Assembly (NCBI RefSeq): GCF_024346715.1
Contig: NZ_AP024852.1
Location: forward strand, 62,001 to 126,000
Direction: 5' to 3'
Source of the DNA: Photobacterium swingsii
Lineage (GTDB): Bacteria > Pseudomonadota > Gammaproteobacteria > Enterobacterales > Vibrionaceae
Length of the DNA stretch: 64,000 nt
Positions within the stretch are counted from its first letter, which is position 1, and the number at the start of each line of letters is the position of its first letter. The translations under genes and the position numbers were made by a program. Below the pieces are notes generated by a model, which was not told where the DNA came from, did not search any database, and worked only from the letters and a program-made list of their open reading frames with translations. Shown one piece after another: positions 57,215 to 64,000 of this stretch.

Positions 57215-57249
57215 CTGGATATACTCACAGTGACTGTATAAAAAGACAG
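57215..57249. promoter_or_regulatory. Two LexA boxes in the lexA promoter
   Basis: CTGGATATACTCACAG (57215-57230) and CTGTATAAAAAGACAG (57234-57249) fit the CTG(T/G)-N8-ACAG pattern and lie directly before the lexA start. Two boxes upstream of lexA is the arrangement known in E. coli, where LexA represses its own gene. Confidence 0.88.
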
Positions 57250-57257
57250 GGTCTATT

Positions 57258-57878
57258 ATGAAGCCGTTAACGCCGCGCCAACAAGAAGTCTTTGAGCTAA
57301 TCAAAGCAAAAATCGAAGATTCTGGAATGCCGCCAACACGCGCTGAAATAGCCCGTGAACTCGGATTCCGCTCTGCGAATGCTGCAGAAGAGCATTTAAA
57401 GGCACTTGCGCGTAAGCAAGTGATTGAAATTATTCCTGGTGCTTCACGAGGCATTCGCCTTGTGGCCAGTAATGATGAGCCAGAAGAGAAAGGATTACCG
57501 CTTATTGGCCAAGTGGCCGCAGGTGAGCCTATTTTGGCGCAAGAACACGTTGAAACACACTATGAAGTGGATGCCTCACTTTTCAAGCCACATGCTGATT
57601 TCCTACTGCGTGTAAATGGCATGAGTATGAAAGATATTGGCATCATGGATGGTGATTTACTGGCCGTACATAAAACCCAAGATGTGCACAATGGGCAAGT
57701 GGTTGTTGCTCGTGTTGATGATGATGTGACCGTGAAGCGTTTAGAGAAAAAAGGCTCACAGGTACTACTGCATGCTGAAAATGAAGATTTTGCACCGATA
57801 GTGGTCGATCTTAGCCAGCAACACCTGTCTATTGAGGGTATTGCGGTAGGGGTGATTCGCAATAGCGACTGGATGTGA
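57258..57878 (+). CDS. lexA: SOS response repressor LexA
   Basis: LexA represses SOS genes and self-cleaves when RecA is activated. The 206-residue protein has the N-terminal winged helix ([35 protein letters not shown]), the cleavage site Ala88-Gly89 in GQVAAGEP, Ser123 in GMSMKD and Lys160 in VTVKRLEKK. It has its own two operators upstream and a terminator downstream. A LexA-type box also precedes the integrase operon at 3.5 kb. Confidence 0.98.
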   Translation: MKPLTPRQQEVFELIKAKIEDSGMPPTRAEIARELGFRSANAAEEHLKALARKQVIEIIPGASRGIRLVASNDEPEEKGLPLIGQVAAGEPILAQEHVETHYEVDASLFKPHADFLLRVNGMSMKDIGIMDGDLLAVHKTQDVHNGQVVVARVDDDVTVKRLEKKGSQVLLHAENEDFAPIVVDLSQQHLSIEGIAVGVIRNSDWM

Positions 57879-57916
57879 TTTTCAGCCTCACATCTTGATT
57901 GCTGCACTATTATCAA

Positions 57917-57944
57917 GCGCTCGTCATTTAGACGGGCGTTTTTT
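57917..57944 (+). terminator. Terminator after lexA
   Basis: GCGCTCGTC and GACGGGCGT pair with one wobble around ATTTA, followed by T residues. Confidence 0.88.
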
Positions 57945-58083
57945 ATTGCCTGCCTTTTATACTGTCTTGACGCTGAAGAGGCAGAGAATACCTTTGCAAA
58001 AGCTAATGAGAGTTATTATCATCTTATGTATTCACCATTGAGTGTATCTGTCATTCAGTGTGATCATAGGGAGATGAGAAGTC

Positions 58084-58881
58084 ATGGGCAGTCCAGTTCG
58101 CTACAAGATACCACCTAAATTACTGCAGCCGCTGTGGCTGCGTAGCCGTGAAAGCATGGATGATAACGGCCTTATCTATGATCCTGTTGCTGCGGCAGCA
58201 TGCAGTCAATGTCATCTTGTTCCAGATTGTTTATCGGGCAATATCACTGAGCGGCAGTTGCTTCATGCAACCCTGACTTTGCAGTGTGACAAGGTGGTCT
58301 TACAGTTCTTGCGCCGTAACCCTAATGGCTATGTCGTTAATGTGGGAGCTGGGTTAGATACCCGATTTTACCGCCTAGATAACGGAAGATGTCGCTGGTT
58401 CGAGTTAGATACCGACGAAAATCTCCTGTGGCGCGAGCGTCTTTTCCATAAAAGTGAGCGCTATACCATGCGTAATGGATCGGTAACAGAGTTGAGTTGG
58501 CTCAAGGCATTACCTGCCATGAATACTGTCCCCGTTTTGTTATTGTGCGATCAGGCCTTATTGCAATGCACTGAGCAACACTTGGCGCAATTTATTCAGC
58601 GTATTGGTTGTCACTTCAGCAAACTTGAAGCGTGCGTGGTCCTCGCTGGGGATGCCAGTGATTCGGTGTTGGCGCAAAAAATGGGCACAGAAAAGTACCA
58701 ACATGGCTTTGCCGATCCAGGCCAACAAATTATTAATTGGTTACCTTGGGCCGAGCTAGTGAGTTGTCAGAGCCCGTTTGACCACCCATGCGGGCGCTGG
58801 CGTTCATGGCAGCGCTGGGTTGCTAAGATGGGTAGCCTAAAATATCGCCTGACTCCTGTTGTTGTTCACTTCCGTCTGTAA
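58084..58881 (+). CDS. SAM-dependent methyltransferase, leucine carboxyl methyltransferase family
   Basis: The 265-residue protein has the signature of the LCMT/TcmP-type O-methyltransferases: YVVNVGAGLDTRFYRLDNGRCRWFELDTDENLLWRERLF, with the Asp-Thr-Arg-Phe and conserved Glu-Leu-Asp. The N-terminal PPKLLQPLWLRSRESMDDNGLIYDP segment is also family-like. The substrate is unknown; family members methylate small molecules or peptides. It follows lexA but is separated by a terminator, so it is probably not part of an SOS operon. Confidence 0.85.
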   Translation: MGSPVRYKIPPKLLQPLWLRSRESMDDNGLIYDPVAAAACSQCHLVPDCLSGNITERQLLHATLTLQCDKVVLQFLRRNPNGYVVNVGAGLDTRFYRLDNGRCRWFELDTDENLLWRERLFHKSERYTMRNGSVTELSWLKALPAMNTVPVLLLCDQALLQCTEQHLAQFIQRIGCHFSKLEACVVLAGDASDSVLAQKMGTEKYQHGFADPGQQIINWLPWAELVSCQSPFDHPCGRWRSWQRWVAKMGSLKYRLTPVVVHFRL

Positions 58882-58903
58882 AGCTTTTCCTCTGTAGTGC
58901 CTT

Positions 58904-58929
58904 CACCTAAAACCATCTTGTTTTGGGTG
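58904..58929 (+). terminator. Hairpin after the methyltransferase gene
   Basis: CACCTAAAAC and GTTTTGGGTG pair with one wobble around CATCTT. There is no T run, so termination is uncertain. Confidence 0.4.
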
Positions 58930-59105
58930 TTGCTTCGTTTGTTTATCCCTCTATTTTTTAACTGGTAATTTATTGCGCTATCACCCGATCATGTCCTAAG
59001 TTAAATGTAAATAAAGTGTTAATTGATGGGCGGGAAAGGTGTGTTTTTTCCTGTCTTGATGCTTAGGGATATCGTCTTGTTGGTGTTACCAGGGGAGGGA
59101 TCGGG

Positions 59106-60257
59106 GTGACAATTCGCCAATTGTTCTATGGGCTGTTTGCTGCCTTTTGGGCGCTACCAGTTGCAGCCGAAACGAAAACCATGCCACTTAATATGACCCA
59201 AGGGGTCACTGATATTAGCCAACAGGTTTTTGACCTTCACATGACCATTTTTTACATCTGTGTCGTGATAGGGATCATCGTGTTTGGGGTGATGTTTTGG
59301 GCCATTATCCATCATCGTCAATCGCGTGGCGCTGTTGCCGCTTCTTTCCATGAAAGTACTAAAGTTGAAATCCTATGGACGCTAATCCCGTTTGTGATTT
59401 TGATAGTGATGGCGATCCCTGCCACCAAAACCTTATTGGCGATGGAAGATACCTCTAAACCTGACCTAACAATCCTGATCACGGGATCACAGTGGAAGTG
59501 GCATTACAGCTATTTTGATCAAGAAGTGGAGTATTTCTCGCTGTTAGCGACATCTCCCGCCCAGATCGCCAACGAACGAGAAAAGCGTGACAACTATTTG
59601 TTAGAGGTGGATCGCCCATTAATTCTCCCTATTGGGCAAAAAGTTCGTTTCCTTATTACCTCGCAAGACGTGATTCACTCATGGTGGGTACCTGCTTTTG
59701 CGGTGAAAAAGGATGCCAATCCTGGCTTTATTAATGAAGCGTGGACACGAATTGAAGAGCCAGGTATTTACCGCGGCCAATGTGCAGAGCTGTGTGGTAA
59801 AGACCATGGCTTCATGCCGATAGTCGTCATTGCTAAAACCCAAGTGGAATACGAAGAATGGCTGCAAACCACTAAGGTTGCTCAGCAGCAAGCTCGTGAA
59901 GAAGAGCAGCGTTTGTTGGATATGCAAATGCCAATGGATGAGCTGATGGCATTGGGTGAGAAAACCTATCAAGCTCGCTGTGCGGTGTGTCACCAAGCGG
60001 CTGGCCAAGGGATTCCTGGTGCATTCCCAGCGTTAGCGGGGCAAGGGTTATCGGTCGATAAAAGTAAAAAACTTGAGCATATTTCGATTGTTGTCCACGG
60101 CAAGACGGGAACGGCAATGCAGGCTTTTGGCCCTCAGCTAAGTCTTAAGGAACTCGCTGCCGTGATCACTTACGAGCGGAATGCGTGGGGCAATGATACG
60201 GGTGATACGGTGCAAGCCGCTGAAGTACAAGCCGTGTTGAATGGCGAGAATCTTTAA
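59106..60257 (+). CDS. coxB: Cytochrome c oxidase subunit II with fused cytochrome c domain
   Basis: CoxB accepts electrons from cytochrome c and passes them to subunit I. The 383-residue protein has a signal or N-terminal hydrophobic stretch, two membrane helices, the CuA site CAELCGKDHGFM, and a C-terminal cytochrome c domain with the heme-binding CAVCH (about residue 295), so it is a caa3-type subunit. The start is GTG at 59106, preceded by GGGAGGG. It is the first gene of the cluster coxB-coxA-ctaG-coxC. Confidence 0.95.
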   Translation: MTIRQLFYGLFAAFWALPVAAETKTMPLNMTQGVTDISQQVFDLHMTIFYICVVIGIIVFGVMFWAIIHHRQSRGAVAASFHESTKVEILWTLIPFVILIVMAIPATKTLLAMEDTSKPDLTILITGSQWKWHYSYFDQEVEYFSLLATSPAQIANEREKRDNYLLEVDRPLILPIGQKVRFLITSQDVIHSWWVPAFAVKKDANPGFINEAWTRIEEPGIYRGQCAELCGKDHGFMPIVVIAKTQVEYEEWLQTTKVAQQQAREEEQRLLDMQMPMDELMALGEKTYQARCAVCHQAAGQGIPGAFPALAGQGLSVDKSKKLEHISIVVHGKTGTAMQAFGPQLSLKELAAVITYERNAWGNDTGDTVQAAEVQAVLNGENL

Positions 60258-60271
60258 AGGGAGCAAGACCA

Positions 60272-61918
60272 ATGACGGATATGTTACGAGAGCAAACCGA
60301 CGTTGAGCAGCCTGATTCGACGCCATCAAATAATGGGCATTCACCGCATGACGATACGGGACATCATGATCACCACCACCAACCGAAAGGGCTTATGCGC
60401 TGGGTGCTGACCACCAATCATAAAGAGATCGGCTCGCTGTATTTAATGTTTAGCTTTGCGATGTTCTTAACGGGCGGTGCAATGGCGATGGTGATCCGTG
60501 CTGAGCTTTTCCAGCCCGGGTTACAGTTGGTTGAGCCTAACTTTTTTAATCAGATGACTACGGTTCATGGGCTCATCATGGTGTTTGGTGCTGTGATGCC
60601 TGCCTTTACTGGGTTGGCAAACTGGATGGTGCCTTTGATGATAGGTGCGCCTGATATGGCGTTACCGCGGATGAATAACTGGAGTTTTTGGATTCTCCCA
60701 TTTGCGTTTGCCATGTTGCTGGCTTCTCTGTTCATGGAAGGCGGTGGTCCTAACTTTGGCTGGACGTTCTACGCGCCACTTTCAACGACGTACAGTCCTG
60801 CTAGCACGGGGTTGTTTGTCTTTGCTATTCATATCATGGGGATCAGCTCCATCATGGGGGCAATCAATGTGATTGTCACCATCATGAATTTACGTGCGCC
60901 CGGCATGACGTATATGAAGATGCCGTTATTTGTGTGGACTTGGCTGATCACGGCCTTCTTGCTGATTGCCGTGATGCCCGTGCTGGCAGGGGCGGTTACC
61001 ATGGTACTGACGGATAAGTACTTCGGCACCAGCTTCTTTGATGCGGCAGGTGGGGGCGATCCTGTGATGTTCCAGCATATTTTTTGGTTCTTTGGTCATC
61101 CTGAAGTTTACATCATGATTTTACCGAGTTTCGGTATCATCTCTGCCATTATCCCCGCATTTTCTCGCAAGAAGCTCTTTGGTTACAGTTCGATGGTGTA
61201 TGCGACAGCCTCGATTGCAGGTTTGAGCTTTTTGGTTTGGGCCCACCACATGTTTACCACTGGGATGCCCGTGGCGGCAGAGCTCTTCTTTATGTACTGC
61301 ACCATGTTGATCTCTGTGCCAACGGGGGTGAAGGTCTTTAACTGGGTGGCCACTATGTGGCGAGGCTCGTTGACTTTTGAAGTCCCGATGCTCTTTGCGA
61401 TCGCTTTTATTATCTTGTTCACCATTGGCGGTTTTTCTGGCTTGATGCTGGCGATAACCCCAGCTGACTTCCAGTATCACGATACTTATTTTGTGGTGGC
61501 GCATTTCCATTATGTGCTGGTGTCGGGGGCGATATTTTCGATCATGGCGGCAGCGTATTACTGGTTGCCCAAATGGACCGGGTACATGTTTGATGAGCGT
61601 CTCGCGAAGTGGCATTTCTGGTGCTCAGTGGTGTCGGTCAATATTCTGTTTTTCCCGATGCATTTCCTTGGGCTGGCGGGCATGCCGCGTCGAATTCCTG
61701 ACTATGCGCTGCAGTTTGCTGATGTGAACATGGTGGTCAGTATCGGTGGCTTCTTGTTTGGCTTATCACAGTTTATTTTCTTAGCCGTCATCATTAAGTG
61801 TGTCCGTGGTGGTGAACCTGCCGCCGCCAAACCATGGGATGGAGCGGAGGGCCTTGAGTGGACGGTACCGTCACCCGCGCCTCACCACACATTCTCGACG
61901 CCACCGAAAGTGGATTAG
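60272..61918 (+). CDS. coxA: Cytochrome c oxidase subunit I
   Basis: CoxA holds heme a, heme a3 and CuB and reduces oxygen. The 548-residue protein has twelve helices and the metal-ligand motifs TTVHGLIMVF (His for heme a), FWFFGHPEVYIMIL (CuB His and cross-linked Tyr), WAHHMFTTG (two CuB His) and HDTYFVVAHFHYVL (heme His pair). A His-rich acidic N-terminal extension (HSPHDDTGHHDHHHQP) is unusual. It lies 14 bp behind coxB. Confidence 0.97.
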   Translation: MTDMLREQTDVEQPDSTPSNNGHSPHDDTGHHDHHHQPKGLMRWVLTTNHKEIGSLYLMFSFAMFLTGGAMAMVIRAELFQPGLQLVEPNFFNQMTTVHGLIMVFGAVMPAFTGLANWMVPLMIGAPDMALPRMNNWSFWILPFAFAMLLASLFMEGGGPNFGWTFYAPLSTTYSPASTGLFVFAIHIMGISSIMGAINVIVTIMNLRAPGMTYMKMPLFVWTWLITAFLLIAVMPVLAGAVTMVLTDKYFGTSFFDAAGGGDPVMFQHIFWFFGHPEVYIMILPSFGIISAIIPAFSRKKLFGYSSMVYATASIAGLSFLVWAHHMFTTGMPVAAELFFMYCTMLISVPTGVKVFNWVATMWRGSLTFEVPMLFAIAFIILFTIGGFSGLMLAITPADFQYHDTYFVVAHFHYVLVSGAIFSIMAAAYYWLPKWTGYMFDERLAKWHFWCSVVSVNILFFPMHFLGLAGMPRRIPDYALQFADVNMVVSIGGFLFGLSQFIFLAVIIKCVRGGEPAAAKPWDGAEGLEWTVPSPAPHHTFSTPPKVD

Positions 61919-61926
61919 GAGCGGGT

Positions 61927-62490
61927 ATGGCAGATCAAGAACCGCTATCGGCAACGAAGAAAAAGCAGCGCTCGCTGTGGTCTTTAGTGGGGATGGCAAT
62001 CGCAATGTTTGGGTTTGCGTTTGCACTGGTGCCTTTGTACGACGTGTTTTGCGATATCACGGGGATCAATGGCAAAACCTCATCGACTCCGACCACGGCT
62101 GCTGCCAATCGTATTGATACGAGTCGCACGGTCACGGTTGAGTTTGTCGCCTACATCAATCAAGGCATGAAGTGGACATTTACGCCGCAAGTGACACGTA
62201 TGGAAGTCCACCCAGGTGAGACCCATAAAATTGCTTATGCCGCGCAAAACCTGACAGCAGCAGCCAGTGTCGGGCAAGCCGTTCCGTCGGTGTCCCCGGG
62301 GTTAGCAGCGCAGTATTTTAATAAGATTCAGTGCTTTTGCTTTAATCATCAACCATTAGAGGCAGGGGGATCGGCAGAGTTACCTTTGGTGTTTTACATC
62401 GATCCGAATTTGCCTGATGACATTAATACCCTGACTTTGGCTTACACCTTGTATGACGCGCAGCCGACTGATACTGCGCAAACCCAATGA
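61927..62490 (+). CDS. ctaG: Cytochrome c oxidase assembly protein CtaG/Cox11
   Basis: CtaG/Cox11 delivers copper to CuB of subunit I. The 187-residue protein has one N-terminal helix (LVGMAIAMFGFAFALVPLY) and the periplasmic beta domain with the copper-binding CFCFNHQ motif. The ATG at 61927 has AGGAG five bases upstream; the longer frame from 61858 overlaps coxA and is not supported. Confidence 0.94.
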   Translation: MADQEPLSATKKKQRSLWSLVGMAIAMFGFAFALVPLYDVFCDITGINGKTSSTPTTAAANRIDTSRTVTVEFVAYINQGMKWTFTPQVTRMEVHPGETHKIAYAAQNLTAAASVGQAVPSVSPGLAAQYFNKIQCFCFNHQPLEAGGSAELPLVFYIDPNLPDDINTLTLAYTLYDAQPTDTAQTQ

Positions 62491-62500
62491 GGTCATAACA

Positions 62501-63424
62501 ATGGCAAACCCGTACAGCGAACACGATCAAACAATTACGCCCCCCGACGCATCCTCAGGCCAGCAGCACGAAGCCTATTATGTACCAGCGACTAGTGCAT
62601 GGCCCATTGTTGGGGCAATCGCGCTGTTCTTGATTGCACTCGGGGCTGGCTCAACCGTGGGTGGGCTCATGGCGGGGCAAGGGCCTTGGGTACTACTGGC
62701 TGGTGTCGGTTTGTTACTGATTATGCTGACAGGTTGGTTTCGCGATGTGATTCGAGAATCGATGGGGGGGTTATACAGCGCCCAATTGGATCGCTCATTT
62801 CGCCAAGGCATGAGCTGGTTTATTTTTTCTGAAGTCATGTTCTTTGCTGCGTTTTTTGGGGCGTTGTTTTATGCCCGTATGATTGCGGTGCCATGGCTCG
62901 GTGGGGCAGGTAATAACGCCATGACCAATGCTGTGTTGTGGCCTGATTTCATTGCCCAGTGGCCGCTGATCTTAACCCCGAGTGGGGGCGAAACCCAAGC
63001 TATGGGGCCTTTAGGTCTACCTTTATATAATACGCTGATCTTGTTGTTATCGTCGGTCACTATCCATATCGCGCACACTGCGTTAGAAAAAGATAATCGC
63101 CCTCGCTTGACCCTCTTTTTGTTGTTAACCGTGCTGTTGGGTGGGCTGTTTGTTTACCTGCAAGGGGTGGAATATATTCACGCTTATCAGGATATGGGTC
63201 TAACGTTAGATTCAGGCATATACGGCAATACTTTCTTTATGCTGACGGGATTTCATGGCCTGCATGTCACCTTGGGTACCATCATTTTATTTATTGTGTG
63301 GTGCCGGGTGCTGAAAGGGCATTTCAGTGCCGAGAAGCACTTTGCCTTTCAAGCGGGCGCTTGGTATTGGCACTTTGTCGATGTGGTGTGGTTGGGGCTA
63401 TTTACCTTTGTTTATATTCTTTGA
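62501..63424 (+). CDS. coxC: Cytochrome c oxidase subunit III
   Basis: CoxC stabilises the oxidase core. The 307-residue protein has seven helices and the conserved FSEVMFFAAFFGALFYAR segment and the C-terminal GAWYWHFVDVVWLGLFTFVYIL. The ATG at 62501 (MANPYSEHDQTITPPD) follows GAGGT and lies 10 bp behind the ctaG stop. Confidence 0.94.
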   Translation: MANPYSEHDQTITPPDASSGQQHEAYYVPATSAWPIVGAIALFLIALGAGSTVGGLMAGQGPWVLLAGVGLLLIMLTGWFRDVIRESMGGLYSAQLDRSFRQGMSWFIFSEVMFFAAFFGALFYARMIAVPWLGGAGNNAMTNAVLWPDFIAQWPLILTPSGGETQAMGPLGLPLYNTLILLLSSVTIHIAHTALEKDNRPRLTLFLLLTVLLGGLFVYLQGVEYIHAYQDMGLTLDSGIYGNTFFMLTGFHGLHVTLGTIILFIVWCRVLKGHFSAEKHFAFQAGAWYWHFVDVVWLGLFTFVYIL

Positions 63425-63443
63425 GTTTACGTTTTGTGCGTGG

Positions 63444-63650
63444 TTAAAAGGGGCGAGGGTTAGGTTCAACTAAACCTGTGGCGATACCGATAAGCAACAA
63501 GGCAAAGACCAATACCGACAGCCATAGTCGACGACCTAAGTAGCGGGAAAGCGGTACTCCTTCTCGTTTACCTAGCATCACTGGCAGTGCACGAAACAAA
63601 TTGAAAATAATGAAAACCAATAAGCAAACAACAAGGGCTTTGATCAGCAT
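63444..63650 (-). CDS. DUF2909 small membrane protein
   Basis: The 68-residue protein has two predicted membrane helices (LIKALVVCLLVFIIFNLFRAL and LSVLVFALLLIGIATGL) joined by a basic loop, as in the DUF2909 family, which is found in cytochrome oxidase clusters. It is on the minus strand inside the otherwise plus-strand cox cluster. Its function is not known; a role in oxidase assembly is inferred from position. Confidence 0.88.
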   Translation of the reverse strand: MLIKALVVCLLVFIIFNLFRALPVMLGKREGVPLSRYLGRRLWLSVLVFALLLIGIATGLVEPNPRPF

Positions 63651-63692
63651 GTAAACACTCCTGTTAGCAGTAACCGATTGATAAGAGGTGGT

Positions 63693-64000
63693 ATGCGACG
63701 GATCGGATTCATACTTTTTACTGTGGCGGTAATGCTGACATTGGTCAAGTTGGGCTTATGGCAATTAACACGAGCGCAAGAAAAAGAGGCGTTAAACCAT
63801 GCTTTAAAGCACCGAAGCGAACAAATGTATTACAGCTTGGCAAGTTTACCGAGCGATCCCCGCTGGTATGGGTTAACCCTGCATGGGACGTTTGAACATC
63901 GCTACGCGGTGTTATTGGATAATCAGATTTACCGTGGTCAAGTTGGCTATCACCTGCTTTATCCCTTGAAAGTGAACAGAGATTGGGTGTTGGTGAATTT
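63693..64000 (+). CDS. SURF1-family protein, 5' part only
   Basis: The open frame of 102 residues runs off the right edge. It has an N-terminal membrane helix (IGFILFTVAVMLTLVKLGLWQL) followed by TRAQEKEAL and the conserved GTFEHRYAVLLDNQIYRGQVGYHLLYPL and VLVN, which is the SURF1 signature. SURF1 helps insert heme a into subunit I. The ATG follows AAGAGG. Only about the first two fifths of the gene is in the window. Confidence 0.9.
   Translation, partial: MRRIGFILFTVAVMLTLVKLGLWQLTRAQEKEALNHALKHRSEQMYYSLASLPSDPRWYGLTLHGTFEHRYAVLLDNQIYRGQVGYHLLYPLKVNRDWVLVN

Noticed and set aside
58084..58881. Methyltransferase as part of a LexA operon
   Set aside because: A clear terminator (57917-57944) lies between lexA and the gene, so SOS control is not supported.
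61121..61615. 164-codon minus-strand frame inside coxA
   Set aside because: It is antisense to the conserved oxidase core and its composition is not protein-like.

Overview
The window is a 64 kb stretch of a gammaproteobacterial chromosome, almost certainly from the Vibrionaceae (Photobacterium, Grimontia or a relative) and from the larger chromosome. This rests on gene order (gorA-rlmJ-prlC, rhlB/trxA/rho, uspA/uspB, rsmD/ftsYEX/rpoH, glp genes, ubiCA/plsB/lexA, a caa3-like cox cluster) and on protein sequences that read like E. coli and Vibrio orthologues. The genus is inferred and was not checked by a search. No rRNA, tRNA or CRISPR array was seen.

Positions 1-3540 are the edge of a mobile element. 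Three genes on the minus strand form a tightly coupled operon (the last one runs off the window): a complete tyrosine recombinase, a second recombinase-like protein with a degenerate active site and a Cys cluster, and a third that starts inside the stop codon of the second. A perfect 12-bp inverted repeat sits upstream of the first gene and contains a LexA-type box. Everything to the right of it is core genome.

3.5-17.8 kb: glutathione reductase, rRNA methyltransferase RlmJ, oligopeptidase A, the rhlB-gppA operon divergent from trxA and rho, then ubiD (with an internal duplication), a ferredoxin and flavin reductase Fre. 17.9-33.7 kb: transporters, uspA/ftnA/uspB, a MscS-type channel, YhiN, a lipoprotein, an aldehyde dehydrogenase-TetR operon with a clear operator, TapT, an EVE protein, yigL-pldB-rhtB, and an EAL-HDOD regulator. 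33.7-42 kb: an AbgT transporter, an acyltransferase, several small conserved proteins (DUF2500, YhhN, DUF2007, YecH, YhgN, YhhL), an unannotated 26-codon gene, and an 850-bp AT-rich gap.

42-54 kb: ftsY-ftsE-ftsX-rpoH (membrane targeting, division, heat shock), then a 490-bp gap packed with DnaA boxes and GATC sites, then glpE-glpG, glpT, glpR and glpD for glycerol-3-phosphate use, then ubiC-ubiA. 54-64 kb: a convergent gap with an exact Fur-box match, plsB, lexA with two LexA boxes, a methyltransferase, and the aa3-type cytochrome oxidase genes coxB-coxA-ctaG-coxC-DUF2909-surf1, the last cut by the window edge.

The least explained sequences are the integrase trio with its SOS/att-like inverted repeat, the DnaA-box/GATC cluster between rpoH and glpE, and the Fur box with hairpins between ubiA and plsB.
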